Shown here: positions 10,294 through 22,362 of the stretch, one piece after another
How the letters are laid out: the number at the start of each line of letters is the position of its first letter
How positions within the stretch are numbered: position 1 is the stretch's first letter
DNA from: Melampsora larici-populina 98AG31
Taxonomy: Eukaryota > Basidiomycota > Pucciniomycetes > Pucciniales > Melampsoraceae
Length of the DNA stretch: 64,000 nucleotides
Reading direction: 5' to 3'
Assembly (NCBI RefSeq): GCF_000204055.1
Contig: NW_006768771.1
Span: 995,766-1,059,765 of the forward strand
The notes under the pieces: model-generated
Database searches by the model: none
The model's input: the letters and a program-made list of their open reading frames with translations, nothing else
Told to the model about the DNA's origin: nothing
Program-made: the position numbers and the translations under genes

Positions 10294-11364
10294 ATGAAAG
10301 ACCTACCTAGACACTTCAAAGACGCAGCAGAAGGGGCATCGAGAGCCGGAAAACACGCCGCATCGGGTAGCTGGGCGACGTCGACTTTAACGGGTTACAG
10401 TTCGGGAATGAGCAAATTCATCGAGTTCAAAGACAAGACGTCAGCTGGTTTCGACGCGGGAAATCCAATATCCGACATTGACATATACGACTTTATTGCC
10501 TGGGCAGGGAAATCAGCAGCGGAAGTAGAGGACGGACCTGATAAGGCGATTAGCTCGGTGACAATCAAGAAATATCTTGACGGGATTCGTGCCTGGAACA
10601 TAGTCCGCCACACCGCAATCCCAACAGCACACCCAGCGGTCGTAAAGACCCTGCTATCAGCAACAAAACGACAGGAAGAGGAGAAGGCCTTAGTGACTAT
10701 AAAGAACCCGATAATGATTCGACAACTTTTCAAACTCCTGGAGGCAACTTACAATGGTTCCAAGACCGACCAACTCGTAGGAACAGTCGGTTTAGTGGCC
10801 TTCTGGGGGATGGCCAGACTGGGGGAACTCCTTCGTACGACGGTGGAGAGCGGTGCGATCCTAAGGAGGCACGTGGAGTTCGGATCTAAGAAAGGCACAC
10901 GGTTCATCAAGATCCACCTGAGGAAAGCGAAGACCGCAAAACCCGGTGAAGTTCAAATAATTCACTTACAGCAACAGATGAACGTGCTCGACCCGGTAGT
11001 AGCCATTAGACGCTGGATGGATCGACAGCCTGATCAGAACCCCAATAGTTTCCTATTCGCTGCGCGCCACAAGGGTGAAGTCAAGCCGCTCACAAAGACC
11101 AGGTTCGTAAACGCGGTGGAGAAAGTCTGGGGGAAAGCGAGTGTTGGTACTTGGAGCGGCCACTCCTTTCGAGTCGGAGGCGCATCGCTCCGGTTCAACC
11201 TAAAGACACCAATGGAGAAAATTGCTCGGCAGGGGAGATGGACTTCCTTAACGTATTTGCGATACCTAAAGGCATACAACCAAGACGAGTTAGCAGACAC
11301 AGAGACCTTTTTAAAGGCGATTTTAGACGTGAATTGGGGAGAACGGATGACACCAGACATGTAG
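10294..11364 (+). CDS. Tyrosine recombinase of a DIRS/Ngaro-type retroelement
   Basis: An uninterrupted 356-residue ORF. The catalytic set of the phage-integrase (tyrosine recombinase) fold is visible: Arg175 in WGMARLGELL, His290 and Arg293 in GHSFRVGGAS, Trp316 in RQGRWTS, and the likely nucleophile Tyr324 in YLRYLK. Residues 20-130 form the N-terminal SAM-like core-binding region. The base composition is more GC-rich than the host genes nearby. An RNase H remnant lies just upstream, so the enzyme most likely integrated a circular DNA copy of a DIRS/Ngaro element rather than serving a Crypton or a Starship. All active-site residues are present, so the protein itself may still be functional even though the element is truncated. 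The start chosen is the first ATG; no in-frame upstream alternative is needed. Confidence 0.85.
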   Translation: MKDLPRHFKDAAEGASRAGKHAASGSWATSTLTGYSSGMSKFIEFKDKTSAGFDAGNPISDIDIYDFIAWAGKSAAEVEDGPDKAISSVTIKKYLDGIRAWNIVRHTAIPTAHPAVVKTLLSATKRQEEEKALVTIKNPIMIRQLFKLLEATYNGSKTDQLVGTVGLVAFWGMARLGELLRTTVESGAILRRHVEFGSKKGTRFIKIHLRKAKTAKPGEVQIIHLQQQMNVLDPVVAIRRWMDRQPDQNPNSFLFAARHKGEVKPLTKTRFVNAVEKVWGKASVGTWSGHSFRVGGASLRFNLKTPMEKIARQGRWTSLTYLRYLKAYNQDELADTETFLKAILDVNWGERMTPDM

Positions 11365-11367
11365 AGA

Positions 11368-11455
11368 CTGTAGAAAGTGCGAGAGAAGGTTAGATATGAG
11401 ACGTAGAAATGAAAGATGTAGAAAGTGCGAGCGAAGTTTAGATAGGAGACGTTCG
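11368..11455. repeat. Two tandem 43-44-bp units
   Basis: The phrase gtagaaagtgcgag followed by gaa(g)gttagata and gagacgt occurs twice, starting near 11371 and 11414. It follows directly on the recombinase stop codon and is probably part of the 3' non-coding region of the YR element. Confidence 0.6.
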
Positions 11456-11648
11456 AATTGAGAGACAGAATTGATCACATGTGAGCAAAGTAGATGACCC
11501 TTAGAGGTGAGACCATGTGAGACAAACCCTATACCTGAGAAGGTTCAGCCAGTTTGAATGGGAACGCCACTTGTCCTGAGAAGATTGACAGTGGCGAGAA
11601 GATGTCAGAAGGGGAAGAAGTGAGTACAGGTGCTTGACAAGCGTAAGG

Positions 11649-11716
11649 GGTGTGTGCCTGATAGGCTCAGGACGCAAGATCATGCACCTGAGTGAGGGTG
11701 ACCAGGCACACACACC
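11649..11716. repeat. Nested inverted repeat in the 3' region of the YR element
   Basis: The outer arms ggtgtgtgcctg and caggcacacacacc pair, and inside them ctcagg pairs with cctgag. Further inverted words follow downstream (gagctc/gagctc near 11846-11870, cagttttag/ctaaaactg near 11920-11952). DIRS-type elements end in inverted or split repeats, so this may be part of the terminal structure, but I could not define the element border. Confidence 0.5.
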
Positions 11717-11979
11717 AGAGAGGTACCCCATGCACGCACGCTTATCACGGAGGGTGGGGGGGCCCGGGATGGAGGAATCCCGCCTGGACCCTTGGTTCAC
11801 GAAAACCAAGTCCAGAGACGGGGACCTTCACTACCCCAACCCGCGAGCTCTTGACTCACACGTGAAGAGCTCGTATCCGGGCAGGACACTCATCACAGAA
11901 TAGCCCGCAGGGCTTGCAGCAGTTTTAGACAAATAAAATTTGGGCTAAAACTGACTCAGCCATCCCTTCACTCAACGCG

Positions 11980-14900
11980 CATGAGTAGAATGGACCAGAT
12001 GTTGCATTCAAATATTTACAATGTGGGATGATATGCCATCATGCGGCTAGGGAACACATATGTCAAGGCCAAATTTTTCAAGGCAAGACAAGAAAGTCTT
12101 GATGATTTCAAAGCTTGCCTGTCGGTGGCCAAGAAGCACCAATTGTGCCATAACCACAAATTGACAAATTCCCCCATTTGGCCCCCATTTGAAGCCCTGC
12201 CCAGCATACTGGGTCTGTCACTTCCCGCTTTGGGACAGCTTCTGGCTGCCCTCTCAGATGTTGGGCTAGCCCACTTTTGCATTACCATGTGTGAATTTAT
12301 GCCTAACCATCAACTGCCAACTACACCATAACCTAATATTTGTGTAATCACCCTTAAGCAGCCTATATTTTTGCCACCACAATGGATCAGACGGCCCTTT
12401 ATACTCTTGGAATTTTATTGTATGTGCTGACTCACACAAAACAATTGGCACATCAAGTTTTCCTGAATTATGACCCATAAATCTAATAGAATTGAGTTTT
12501 GAGTAAATCCTTCTAGACACAAAACAAGCAATGTATCATCCACACAGTAACATAATGGGATCACAATTTAGTAGTGCATAACAATACCTATGTGTGATGT
12601 TGTTTGAAATTTGTTTGTGGTAGTATTAAGGGGAATAACTTTACAGTAGCCAGGATGCCAATAACCAATCTCTTGTTAGAATTGGGCTTCATTACAATTG
12701 ATCTTGGCTAAGCTGGTCTTGGCTAAGCTGGTCTTGGCTAAGCTGGTCTTGGGTGCAAGTCGCGGGCAGAAGATACCCTGGAATACCCACACAAAGTGTA
12801 CTTATCAAAAACCCAACCTTTTCATGGTAAATTTTCTCAAAAATCTCAGAATTCCAAACACAACCATTGAGAAATAAGAAAATAGATTCTTTGAATAGTA
12901 TTCATCTCTGTTAATTCTCCGAGTCTTGTGTTTGAGCACTTTGCAAATTACTTGACTGGGATTCAAATGATCTGATAAATTCTGGGTTATCAATAGGATC
13001 AACAATTCTTTTGATCCTTTTTGAGGATAGATATGAGAGAAAAAACAATTATCTGAAGAAAATTAATGCAATACAAGTTCCAAGATAATTTGAGCAAGAG
13101 CAACAGAAAGCATAGGATCCCATAGGAACAGAATGTAATACAGAGTTAGGAACCAAGGACTAAAAGCTAACAGTACAACTTCAAATAGCTTTTCAAATAG
13201 AGACCTTCTGCACTACATACTTTGACAGATTTGACTACCATTAGCTACTGTTGAGCTCTATTACTTTCACCAATGTCACCACCTGGCATATCACTTGAAG
13301 CTCTTGGAACAGCTTGGAAAGGACCCAGAAAGCTCTTATTGAGGCTTCTGATGTCTTGCACATGATTTTTCTCATGTTTCGGACAAAAATGTAGAAATTT
13401 TGGCTAATTCAGGGCCAATTTGCCAAAAAAACTCAGGTGGTTGACCTGGTCTAAGACTGAAATGGTTTATTTTGGGTTAGATCTAAGTCCAGATACTGCT
13501 TAAGACTACTTAATCACTTTTCAACCACACCCCCTTAAAGCCACATGATGTTTCACCACTTTCAACCGCTTTCACCATTACCCCCGTCACTCTACCATCA
13601 CACTTGACCTAAACCTTCAAACAATTTAAGCACAAGCTACATACTCAGATCCAGCCAAGAGTCAACATGCCACTGCTCAATGAGGTCATGGAAGAGCCCT
13701 TACCTTGTTAAATCTTGTCCATACATCACAACTGCCGTCTACAAAGATGAAATATACAAAACATTTTCCAAATCCACCATATGTAGACAGATATGATACA
13801 GACAAAGGGATTTGGATCTTTTCTTCCTCTATAATTTGTTTCTTGATTGATTACACTCATTAACAAATCACATCCTATGTAAAAACCTGAAGGTTTTTCA
13901 ACAAACAAAGGAATCATACTCATTCATTCTTCTGAGAGCTGACCCACATGTCTAGTGATACCTCAGCCCTCTGTTTGTGCCCATGCAGGGCCAGAATATT
14001 GGATGAAAACCTTTGGCTTTGAGGTCTTTTAAGAAACATGCTTCCAGGGAGCTTTATGATGTAAAACATTGGACTCTTGAGTTTTTTTGTGACTTAACCA
14101 GACTTGTGGGATCAAAACATTGGAATTTACATCAGAAGGCTGAATAGTGGGTCCTTCTTAAAACACCTAAGCTCTGAAATTTTTGAATCTCATTGAGGGG
14201 AGACTTTGGTACACAGAGCTCATACTGATTCACAGCCTCAAGCAGTCATCAAGAAAGAAGATCACCTATGTATATATTGTTTTTGGGGGGTTCATCTTCC
14301 AGAGTGAATATGGTTAGAATATGAATATATATATGTACAACATCTAGAACTAACAGGCCATTCTCATTCAGAATCTTCATCAGAAAGGAAAAAGTAAATT
14401 CTAGAGAATCATTCGTGAAATCATTGCCTGAAAGTGACTCATGGGACCTCAGGATCTGATAACTTGCTTAGATTTTAGAGCCAAAGGAAACAAAGTAAAG
14501 AAGGGTTTTTATCCTAATCACTGATCTTTACAAATTCATTTCCCTAAAAGTAGTTTCTCAAATTCATCAGAAACATCTTACAAACCAATCTATCCAAGCA
14601 CATTATTCCTCAAATATGCTTATGCAGTCCTTCTTTATCCCAATCTCATAGAACAAGAACTTACAAATCCCAATCTCAATCCAAGATTTTTCTTTCAACT
14701 TTTTGATCAATCATCATTCAAAGAAGTATCTTTTTTTTCAAATCGTGTATTTTCTCAAAAAATGATCTCCAATTACAAAAAAATTCAAAAAAAAAAAAAG
14801 TTTTGTCCGTTCTACTAATCTATATTACCACATACATTCCATCAAAGTCTTCAACACGTTTTGGTTGTCCTTTCAAAAAAAAAGTGATTTCTTAATTTGA

Positions 14901-15180
14901 TCTTAAAATTACAAACTTGATGATAAACCAAAAAAAGAAAAGTATTGTATGCAAAAATTGCATACGAGAAGTTTTTTTCAAGCCGATTTGATTTTGAGTT
15001 GATCAAAGTAGAAAAACGGTAAGACAATACACCTCTAGGATTCTAAGCTAACCAGGTCCATTGTTAGGCTTTAGAATCCCAGAATATAAGTCATAAGATC
15101 TCACTAAAGATATCCAAATTTTCAAAACATTAGACTATATCTAAAAGTGTTATAGAAAAGAAGTGATGGGAAGACTTACA
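11980..15180. other. Long AT-rich stretch without a recognisable gene
   Basis: I find no conserved domain, no chain of exons and no RNA gene here. A clean 15-bp tandem repeat (cttggctaagctggt, 3.4 copies) lies at 12703-12752. The rest is low-complexity intergenic DNA or transposon remains too diverged to name. Confidence 0.45.
12703..12752. repeat. 15-bp tandem repeat, 3.4 copies
   Basis: Exact copies of cttggctaagctggt start at 12703, 12718 and 12733, followed by a partial copy. Confidence 0.9.
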
Positions 15181-15195
15181 TAGTCCATTGAAAAC

Positions 15196-15437
15196 TTATG
15201 CACCGAATGCTGGATCCTCAGAAGTATCAGTCACAGTTTCCATTGAACTATACATAAAAGTTCATAAAAGAAATCAAAGATCATTAACAACTCTCAAGAT
15301 AAGACTCTTTGTGGGAGGAAGGGGGGAGGAAAAACAAAAAAGGATCAAAATAAAGGAGCTTACTGAACAGGAAGAGCAATGACAAAAGTAGTACTAGTCA
15401 TCATGAAGAACAAAACAATGGTTTTTAAAGCTGCCAT
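15196..15437 (-). CDS. Very small secreted peptide, candidate
   Basis: Exon 1 (15437-15364) encodes a textbook signal peptide, MAALKTIVLFFMM followed by TSTTFVIALP, with a likely cleavage after the Ala-Leu-Pro region. The donor is GTAAGC. The acceptor TATGTATAG leads to exon 2 (15247-15196), whose only open frame after the junction is a short acidic tail (METVTDTSEDPAFGA) ending in TAA, giving about 41 residues. A TATATAA box lies at 15571-15577, about 135 bp upstream of the ATG. A good donor (GTAAGT) just after the stop suggests a spliced 3' UTR or a longer gene model I cannot build. No cysteines are present, so it does not look like a typical Cys-rich effector. Function unknown. Confidence 0.5.
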
Positions 15438-16684
15438 TTTTCTTTGGATTTCCAATAAATTGGTTTGGTGATAAGAATCAAGTTTTTTTTTCTTTAGGAA
15501 GTATGAATGGAACTACGAGTTTGAATGGATTGGTTTGGAGATTGGATGACCATTAGCATTAAAGGTGGGTTTATATATCCTCAAAATCAGATCACGTCAT
15601 GTACCAGACACTTGAGCAGTAGCACGCCGCACAAGCCGGTTTCCTAGTCCAAGATCATGACGATGGGAGTCAATGATCGTCAAGAATACTTTTAATGGAT
15701 TCGATCGTTGAGATGACTTTTAATGGATTCGACAACTGTAGAGTCATTAACTAAAGATGATTAAACGTTTCACAGTAGCTGAGATCCTGATGGCTACCTT
15801 CTCGTGAAAGTACAAGATTCTTACGATCGATCTTGATTTAATCTTGAGCGCACGTTGCGGGAGGATGAGGGCGGATGTGGTTTGAATCTTTGAGTCTCGA
15901 TGATGTACATTCATTCATCATCAGAGTGAAGAGACCAAGGGAAACATAGACCTCTCATGAAATACAATTACAGCACAAGGTAGCCACTGAACTGACCGAG
16001 CCCACAATTCTCTTGTGAAGCTGCACATTTATACCCCGCACGATGGTCAATCTGTCCATGTGCCCGTGACCATGATGGCTCTCGAATAAGTTTTGCGGGG
16101 TATATATATATACCATGGAAACTACAAAGGCTCCAGGGTGACCGACTTCTGATCAACGTTGATAGAGTCAGGACCAAGACCAAGACCAAGCCAATCAAAA
16201 CATGCATGTATTTGCTCAACAACACAGCTCAAGCTTCAAGCTGTTCAAGCTGTTCAAGTGTAAAGAGCGGTCAAACTGAAACCCATTGGGGGTGTTCCGC
16301 TTGAGCTCGTGTGCCACATTTGTCGTCATTGGTAAGAACAGTTTTCCCCCAGATCGAGATCCAGCACCGCAGTGATATGGATGAACCGGGTCAGATCAGC
16401 AGTCCCTGGAACAATGCTGGCACGCGCGCTTGCACGAGATAATGATTTGATTGACTTGAATGCAGGCAATGGCATGCAAATCATCATCATAGGTGTCTTG
16501 AAATATCCTAGGACCAAAATGACTCTGTTTAAAGCATTGATCAGTATAATCAGTTGTACAACAATACTTTGATCTCCCATTCCACTTCATTGTACACTTT
16601 GCAAGCTACATTTTTACAAAAAAAAATCCATCAACCCAAGAAAATTTGAAAGACGATCTGAAAAGTTATGATTGATCTTCTTCA

Positions 16685-18579
16685 TCATAAGAAAAGTTCC
16701 ATTAAAGATTCATCAATCATTAAAATCTCATCTATCAATCTAAACGGTTTCTTTTTCTGATGATCGGTTTGATCATCAATTTCTTTAACCAAACATTTCT
16801 TCACAACTAAAGAATAAACCGATTTGATTTGATGAATTTCAACTTCGGTTACTTTTTCTTCCAGTAGTTATATTTCCCAAAAAAAACCCATCGATCAGAT
16901 CAGATTTTTTTAACCAAAACTTTGAAAAAGAAAGATAGCTTACTTTTATAAACTTGTTTAAATTCAATCCAAGAAACCAAACAAACCAATCCGATCCTAA
17001 TCTTCCAATCCCTAACCAACTCAAACTCCACAACCCTATTCAAAACCCTTAACCCAATCCCAATACACCTAAGCTCGAGTAAACAAACCTTAAAGTTGGT
17101 CAACACATTCATCAAATAAGGTAACACCAACTGATGAAACCGTAAGAAACTGATCCCAAGTAAACCAACAAAGGTTTCTAAACTTTCGAGAATGAACTTA
17201 TGGGTTTCAGGCTCATTGAAAGACTGGTTGTAATGGATTGGAGTTGCGATTGATTTACTGAACAGATCGGTGAGTGAATTGTAATGAGTTGCTCGATCTA
17301 TGATCGAGTGTTGGTGAAGTAATTGGATTAAGTTTAAATGATTTCTTAGTGTGATGGTTAAGATTTGATACGATTCTGAGACCTTTAGTGAAGAATAAAG
17401 TTGGTTGAATGACTATCATCGTAATATAGAATTAATCAGCTTGGGTTTTTTTGCTTTTTTTGATTTGATTTGGATTGATCAACTTACATTTTGTAGAACT
17501 GAGTCTATTCCAGTACGAGATAATAATTGGATTGGAACGTTTTGAAGTAATTCAGAAGAGATAATCAAACCTTTTAACTTATAAGTTGGTTCATAATCTT
17601 CTAATAAATTAAAGATTGGAGGAATCAATAAATCCCAAATCGATTCGAATTCTTTAATCTGATTCCCCCAAAAAAACCAAAAAAATCAATTTAGTTGAAT
17701 GTTTTTTTCTTTGGAAATATGTTTAGAAAAAAGAAATCCAAACTCAAGACAGATGAGAAACGATTGATAACCAAACAAATCGAATTCCAAAACCCCCAAA
17801 ACTCATGAGACTTAAACTTTGGTGTATTTCCAATCCCAGCATTGGATCCAAACAATTCATCTTGAAATCCATTTGATCTAATTGGTTTCTTTCGACCTGT
17901 TCTTAAATTGATTTGTTTAGAAACTCTTGGTTCATCAAGTTCATTAAAGATAGGTTTAATATATTTCAAAAGAATCTTTCGACCAATCTCAACACTTGAA
18001 TCTTGAACTTCTTTTTCATTTCTTCCTTCCTTCCAAAGCTTATCAATCGTATCTATAACAAAGAAAACCGACATAAGTCAAAAAGATTTCATTCAAGAAT
18101 TAAATCGATAGTTTACTTTTTAAAAGTTGACGAGTAACTTCATCGATTTTCCAAAGCTCTTGATTTTCTTCAAAACTATACCAAACCCCAAGTTTAAAAA
18201 CCAACATCACTCTAATCTCTTGATCCAATCCAAATCCATTCTGATCATCGAACCATAAACCGAATAACTCAAGTAATCCATCAATCAAGCATACCAATGA
18301 CTTTAACCTAAGTTGATAATCCAAATCATCCTTTATAGTCAAATCAACTTCAACGCATTCCAAAACTTTTTCACAATTCTTTAAAATTTCATTTGTTTGA
18401 TTTTCTAGTTTTCTTTCTAATTCTTGAAGTGATGTGAGTAATGCTTTTGAATATAAATTTGGATTGAGTTTGATGGATCGAATTGAATTTGATATCTTTT
18501 GATGATCGTTTGGTTTGATTGATAATGATTTTAATTCTGTTTCTAATTCTTGATTGTCGTCTTCTTCTGTTTCTTTCAT
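16685..18579 (-). CDS. TTI2: TTI2-like protein (TEL2-interacting protein 2, TTT complex)
   Basis: Predicted subunit of the Tel2-Tti1-Tti2 (TTT) cochaperone, which works with Hsp90 to fold PIKK kinases such as TOR and ATM/ATR. Five exons read in frame: 18579-18117, 18052 to about 17770, 17658-17488, 17412-16944 and 16857-16685. Exon 3 holds the family's hallmark, LIPPIFNLLEDYEPTYKLKG followed by LLQNVPIQLLSRTGIDSVLQ. Exon 2 has TGRKKPIRSNGFQDELFG, matching the Thr-Gly-Arg-Lys segment of the family. The rest is predicted helical (HEAT-like). Length of about 525 aa fits fungal TTI2. The ATG at 18579 (MKETEEDDNQ) is preferred over an upstream non-ATG extension. The donor ending exon 2 is unclear (GTTATC or GTCTTG). 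No sign of decay. Confidence 0.8.
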
Positions 18580-18919
18580 GTTCTTTCTTTTTTGCAACTT
18601 TTTAGTTCAGTTTCATCAACACTTCTTGTATTCAAATTAATTTCAAAGTTTCATGTGTTTTGATTCATGGCTATAGACAGGTTGACCTCATGAACCAGTA
18701 TGTAGAACGACCCACTCATCAAGACTCATCTGCATCCCAATCAAATATCCAAGGACCAAAACCAAGACTTTGAATTTTTTATTTACTCTCATTCTTCAAC
18801 ACCAATCACTATTTTTTCTCTCAACAAAGGATCCCTATATTACACCAAACCACAAATCCAAAAAAACAAGTACAACCACAACCCAACTTCAACATCAACA
18901 TTCCATTCTTACATTCCAA

Positions 18920-21890
18920 TCAAACCTTCAAACAATCCAAATGTCCACACCCAGTCAAACACTCAACCATCCGCTTCCCTTTCCCATCCTCACTATCCTC
19001 AAGACCATCAAACCTTCTAATCTCCTTACGATACACCTCCAAACACTTCCCATGAATCCCATGTCCACACTTTCCACAAAACCTAAACGGTTCATCCTTC
19101 ACCACCAAATGACTATCGATCCCCAAACCCCAAATCATCAGTTCCATCATCAGTACTTTAAAGAAAAGAAAAAAAACATACCAAAAAGAACACAATAAAA
19201 AAGGTTTTAAACAATTCGTACATCGGTTATGAACCAACGATTTCTTTTTCGTAAGAGATGAGTTTCCAACTAACCCATTCAAGGATGGATGACTCATCAT
19301 TCGTCGGATCAATTGATCTTCAAATCCGTTTCCTAAATTTAATCGTTTATTACAATTTCCACAATTTAAGTTTTGTTTTAAAATCATCTAAATCAATCAA
19401 AAAAAATCAAACAAGAATCATATCAGTATTTATTTGGGGGAGGGTTGGTTGAAGAAAAAATCAAAGATGGAATGAGGTTTTTTTAGTTTTTCAGAATCGT
19501 GTTAAACTTAACTAATCCAATCTCTTCAGTTTCTTTAAAACTAAACTTTTTTCTAATCTCACACCTAAGCACCTCTTTAGACCCAAACCTCTTCCCTTCC
19601 TTACCAATCCTTCCAATCCCATCTCCACAAATCAATTTAATCAATCTCAAATAACCCGCAACAATCCTACAAAAATATTCTTTAGAAACCAACTTGTTGA
19701 ATGGATCTGAAAAATCAATCAATGAATTCAAATACAAAACACTCAAGACCATGAACCCTAATTGAAGGTTTCCATGGATTTCAATTTCTTCTTTGATTTC
19801 CTTCAGAATCGTTTCTTTCATCATATCTTTTAATTTACTTTCTTCTGCTTCTTTTACCCATCTTGGTTTACATTTAAACTTACCTTTTTCCAAATCCATC
19901 GGACTCTTAAATCCTTCTTCTCCCTCCCCTTCTTCCTCTTTTCCTTCTCCTTTTCCTTCTACTGATTCTTCTGTTTCTTCTTTATCAAACCAAATCCCAA
20001 GATTTTCCCATATCTCAGCCCCCTTAAAAAGTTGACAATCTAAAGCAACTTTTGAATTAAACCTACACAACTCCTTAAATTCCATTCCATAAAACTTATA
20101 ATGTTGTGCTAAATAATTAAATTCTTCTGCCACACTCAAGTTTTGAATTCCTTGAACTTTAATTCCTGAAATCCTATCGCGCCCCCAAAAAAAAACAAGT
20201 CTCAAACCATTAGATTATATTTTCGTTTTTTTCTTGGACTGGGTAAGAGGTTAGACTTACTGGGTTTGATCTGTTGATCCGATTGAAAAACATATCATGG
20301 GTTGGGTTGGTGAGATAGATAAAGCTTGAATAGGTAATAATTGATCAAAGAATTTAGGATATGGTTTTGAAAGATCATGTTGTACAATCGTTCCAGTCCT
20401 TTTATGAGTCGTAATTAATAACTTCGAATTGAACCACATCAAACCTAAACAAATTTTCCAAATTTTCAAACTTCAAGTCATCAGTTTTCAAAATCGAATT
20501 TTTGGGGGGTTAAATACGTTTACCTGAAGCTGATCCATCTTGACCTTTCAAAACAAACTCCGGTCTTCTTTCCCGTCTAATATCCCAAACCAAAACCTCT
20601 GACTGTCTACCTCCATCAAACGATTCCGAAGCCGTTTGATCGACCAAAAAAGCATTAGAAGAATGATGAATAGAACTTGAAGAATTCGAATTAGAATTAG
20701 AAGATCTAATCATCAAAGGATCCGACATCACCGAATCAGTTGGGCTGATCACCAACTCAAACCCATCACCCGGTCTCCACACCACATCCTTAAGAGATCT
20801 TCCCACCACCAAGGTTTTCATGGCAGAGGATCCCAAAACTTTATCGTGCCCTATACTCCAGATCTTTACAATTCCATCTGTGCCTGAGCTTGCAATCAAG
20901 TTTTCTGTCGAGGTTTGTTTCCAGTCTAAGCCTAAACCTACTGATCCATGAGCTACTCTTCTGTTCATACAACTTTTGGTTGATCCGTTTCGTAGATCGT
21001 AGTGTGATAATGTACCTGAATCGGTCAAGGACATGAACGTAAACGGATCGGAACTTCGGTTTGGATGAAATCTGGATTACACTTGCAAGAATCAGTATCA
21101 GGAGGTTTGGAGTTGGATTATGTTTTGATTGGATTCACCTTAGTTGTCTAACTGGATCTGAATGGGTCGTAATGACCACTTGAGGTAAAGCATTATTAAT
21201 TCTGATATCCTACTTGACACCCCAAAAAAAATCAAAAACCTTGATCAATTGAAAGACTTCTCCAAGGGTTTTTTTAAAAACACTTACCCAAAGTTTGATC
21301 AGTCCATCTTGAGATCCAGTGACGATCCAATGACCAATCGGACTAGCAAAGGTGATTTTATTAATCGCACGAGAATGAGCATGATCGATTTTAATTAAAG
21401 GTTGAAGTTGAGTTGAAGAAAATGAATTCAAATCCCATATTAAGATAGCACCATTTGTAGTAGCCGAAGCCAAATGATCGATGGATCTAGAGTATCCGAA
21501 ATTTAAATTAGATATACCGTAATGAGGACCTAGTAGCGAATTTAAATTAAGATGAAAAGATTCTTGAATGGAAATAAGTTTTGATGAATTAGATGATTTA
21601 GATGATTTGATCGATTGAGATTGTGAATGAGGATGGGATGAGAGTTGAGAACAGTTTAAGATTTTGAGTTCGGATCTTGAAGCGATTGCGATAGATTGAG
21701 AATGTGAATTGGATTGTTTGTAGGATAAATCTGAAGCTATTATTGATAAGGGTTGAGATGATTTTGAATGTGATTGAGGATGTGATTGGTTTGGTGATTG
21801 AGATTGAAAGTATTGAAGTCGATGGTTAATGGAAGTTGGTAAAGTGTGAGAATGGTGTTGGTTAGTTTGTATCTTTAAATTTGCTTGCAT
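18920..21890 (-). CDS. RTC1: RTC1/SEA2 (WDR24 homologue), WD40 plus C-terminal RING-like zinc domain
   Basis: Predicted SEACAT (GATOR2) subunit acting at the vacuole upstream of TORC1. Exon 1 begins at 21890 with a Ser/Gln/His-rich start and the first WD repeats, including HSRAINKITF and TGSQDGLIKLW. After an intron the frame continues DIRINNALPQVVITTHSDP, then RFHP, LSHYDLRNGS, ASSGTDGIVKIWS and LKDVVWRPGDG. Exon 4 carries LLITTHKRTGTIVQHDL, a WDR24-type segment. The alpha-helical middle includes YKFYGMEFKELCRFN and an acidic insert. The last exons hold the zinc domain CGNCNKRL ... CTNCLKPFLL, and an intron from 19181 to 19113 restores CSFCHLVVKDEPFRFCGKCG and GHGIHGKC, ending in CLTGCGHLDCL. 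The donor before the zinc domain (near 19500) is uncertain. It lies 340 bp upstream of TTI2 on the same strand. No decay seen. Confidence 0.85.
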
Positions 21891-22362
21891 CTTCTTGCTG
21901 GCGTGATTCAGAACTACAACTGACCCACAAAGTACAATGATCGACCTCACTAGGGTGCGCCTCAAACGCCCCCACCAGACGCGCTCTCATGCGCGTCTTC
22001 TACTTACACCGCGCCCACCTGCGATTCGCGAAAGCTGATCAGTCAAACGCGGCTCGTGTTCTTCTCACACGCCCCCACTGTTGATCTCTTGCTTGAAACT
22101 TGACCCACACCGACCCAAACATTTTTTTTGCTTTGCATTTTGCTTTAAGTTCAAGATCGTAGGGTCAAACAAGAATCTGCTGATATGAAAATAAATAATC
22201 ATATTTCTGCCACTCCATTCGATCAATAGTTTCTTGAAATTTCCAATCAGTCTCATTCAAATCTTTCATAAATTTTCGTCTTACATATCAAAACTAAAAA
22301 AAAATCAAAGATCATCGTAATCCTTTCCAAAAATCAGCAACAGATTTTTCTTTCAGCTAGTT

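Noticed and set aside
10294..11364. Starship captain or Crypton recombinase
   Set aside because: An RNase H C-terminus lies 43 bp upstream in the usual order of a DIRS/Ngaro retroelement, and the catalytic region context fits that group better; no cargo region with a captain-type layout is visible.
15968..16225. Small secreted-like ORF on the minus strand (MHVLIGLVLVLVLTLS)
   Set aside because: The hydrophobic start arises from a short repeated word (ggtcttggtcttggtcctg) and the rest runs through a TATATATA stretch; no splice or promoter context.
18770..19198. 142-codon plus-strand ORF rich in Ser, Thr, His
   Set aside because: It is the antisense of the RTC1 zinc-domain exon, which has clear cysteine spacing and family similarity on the minus strand.
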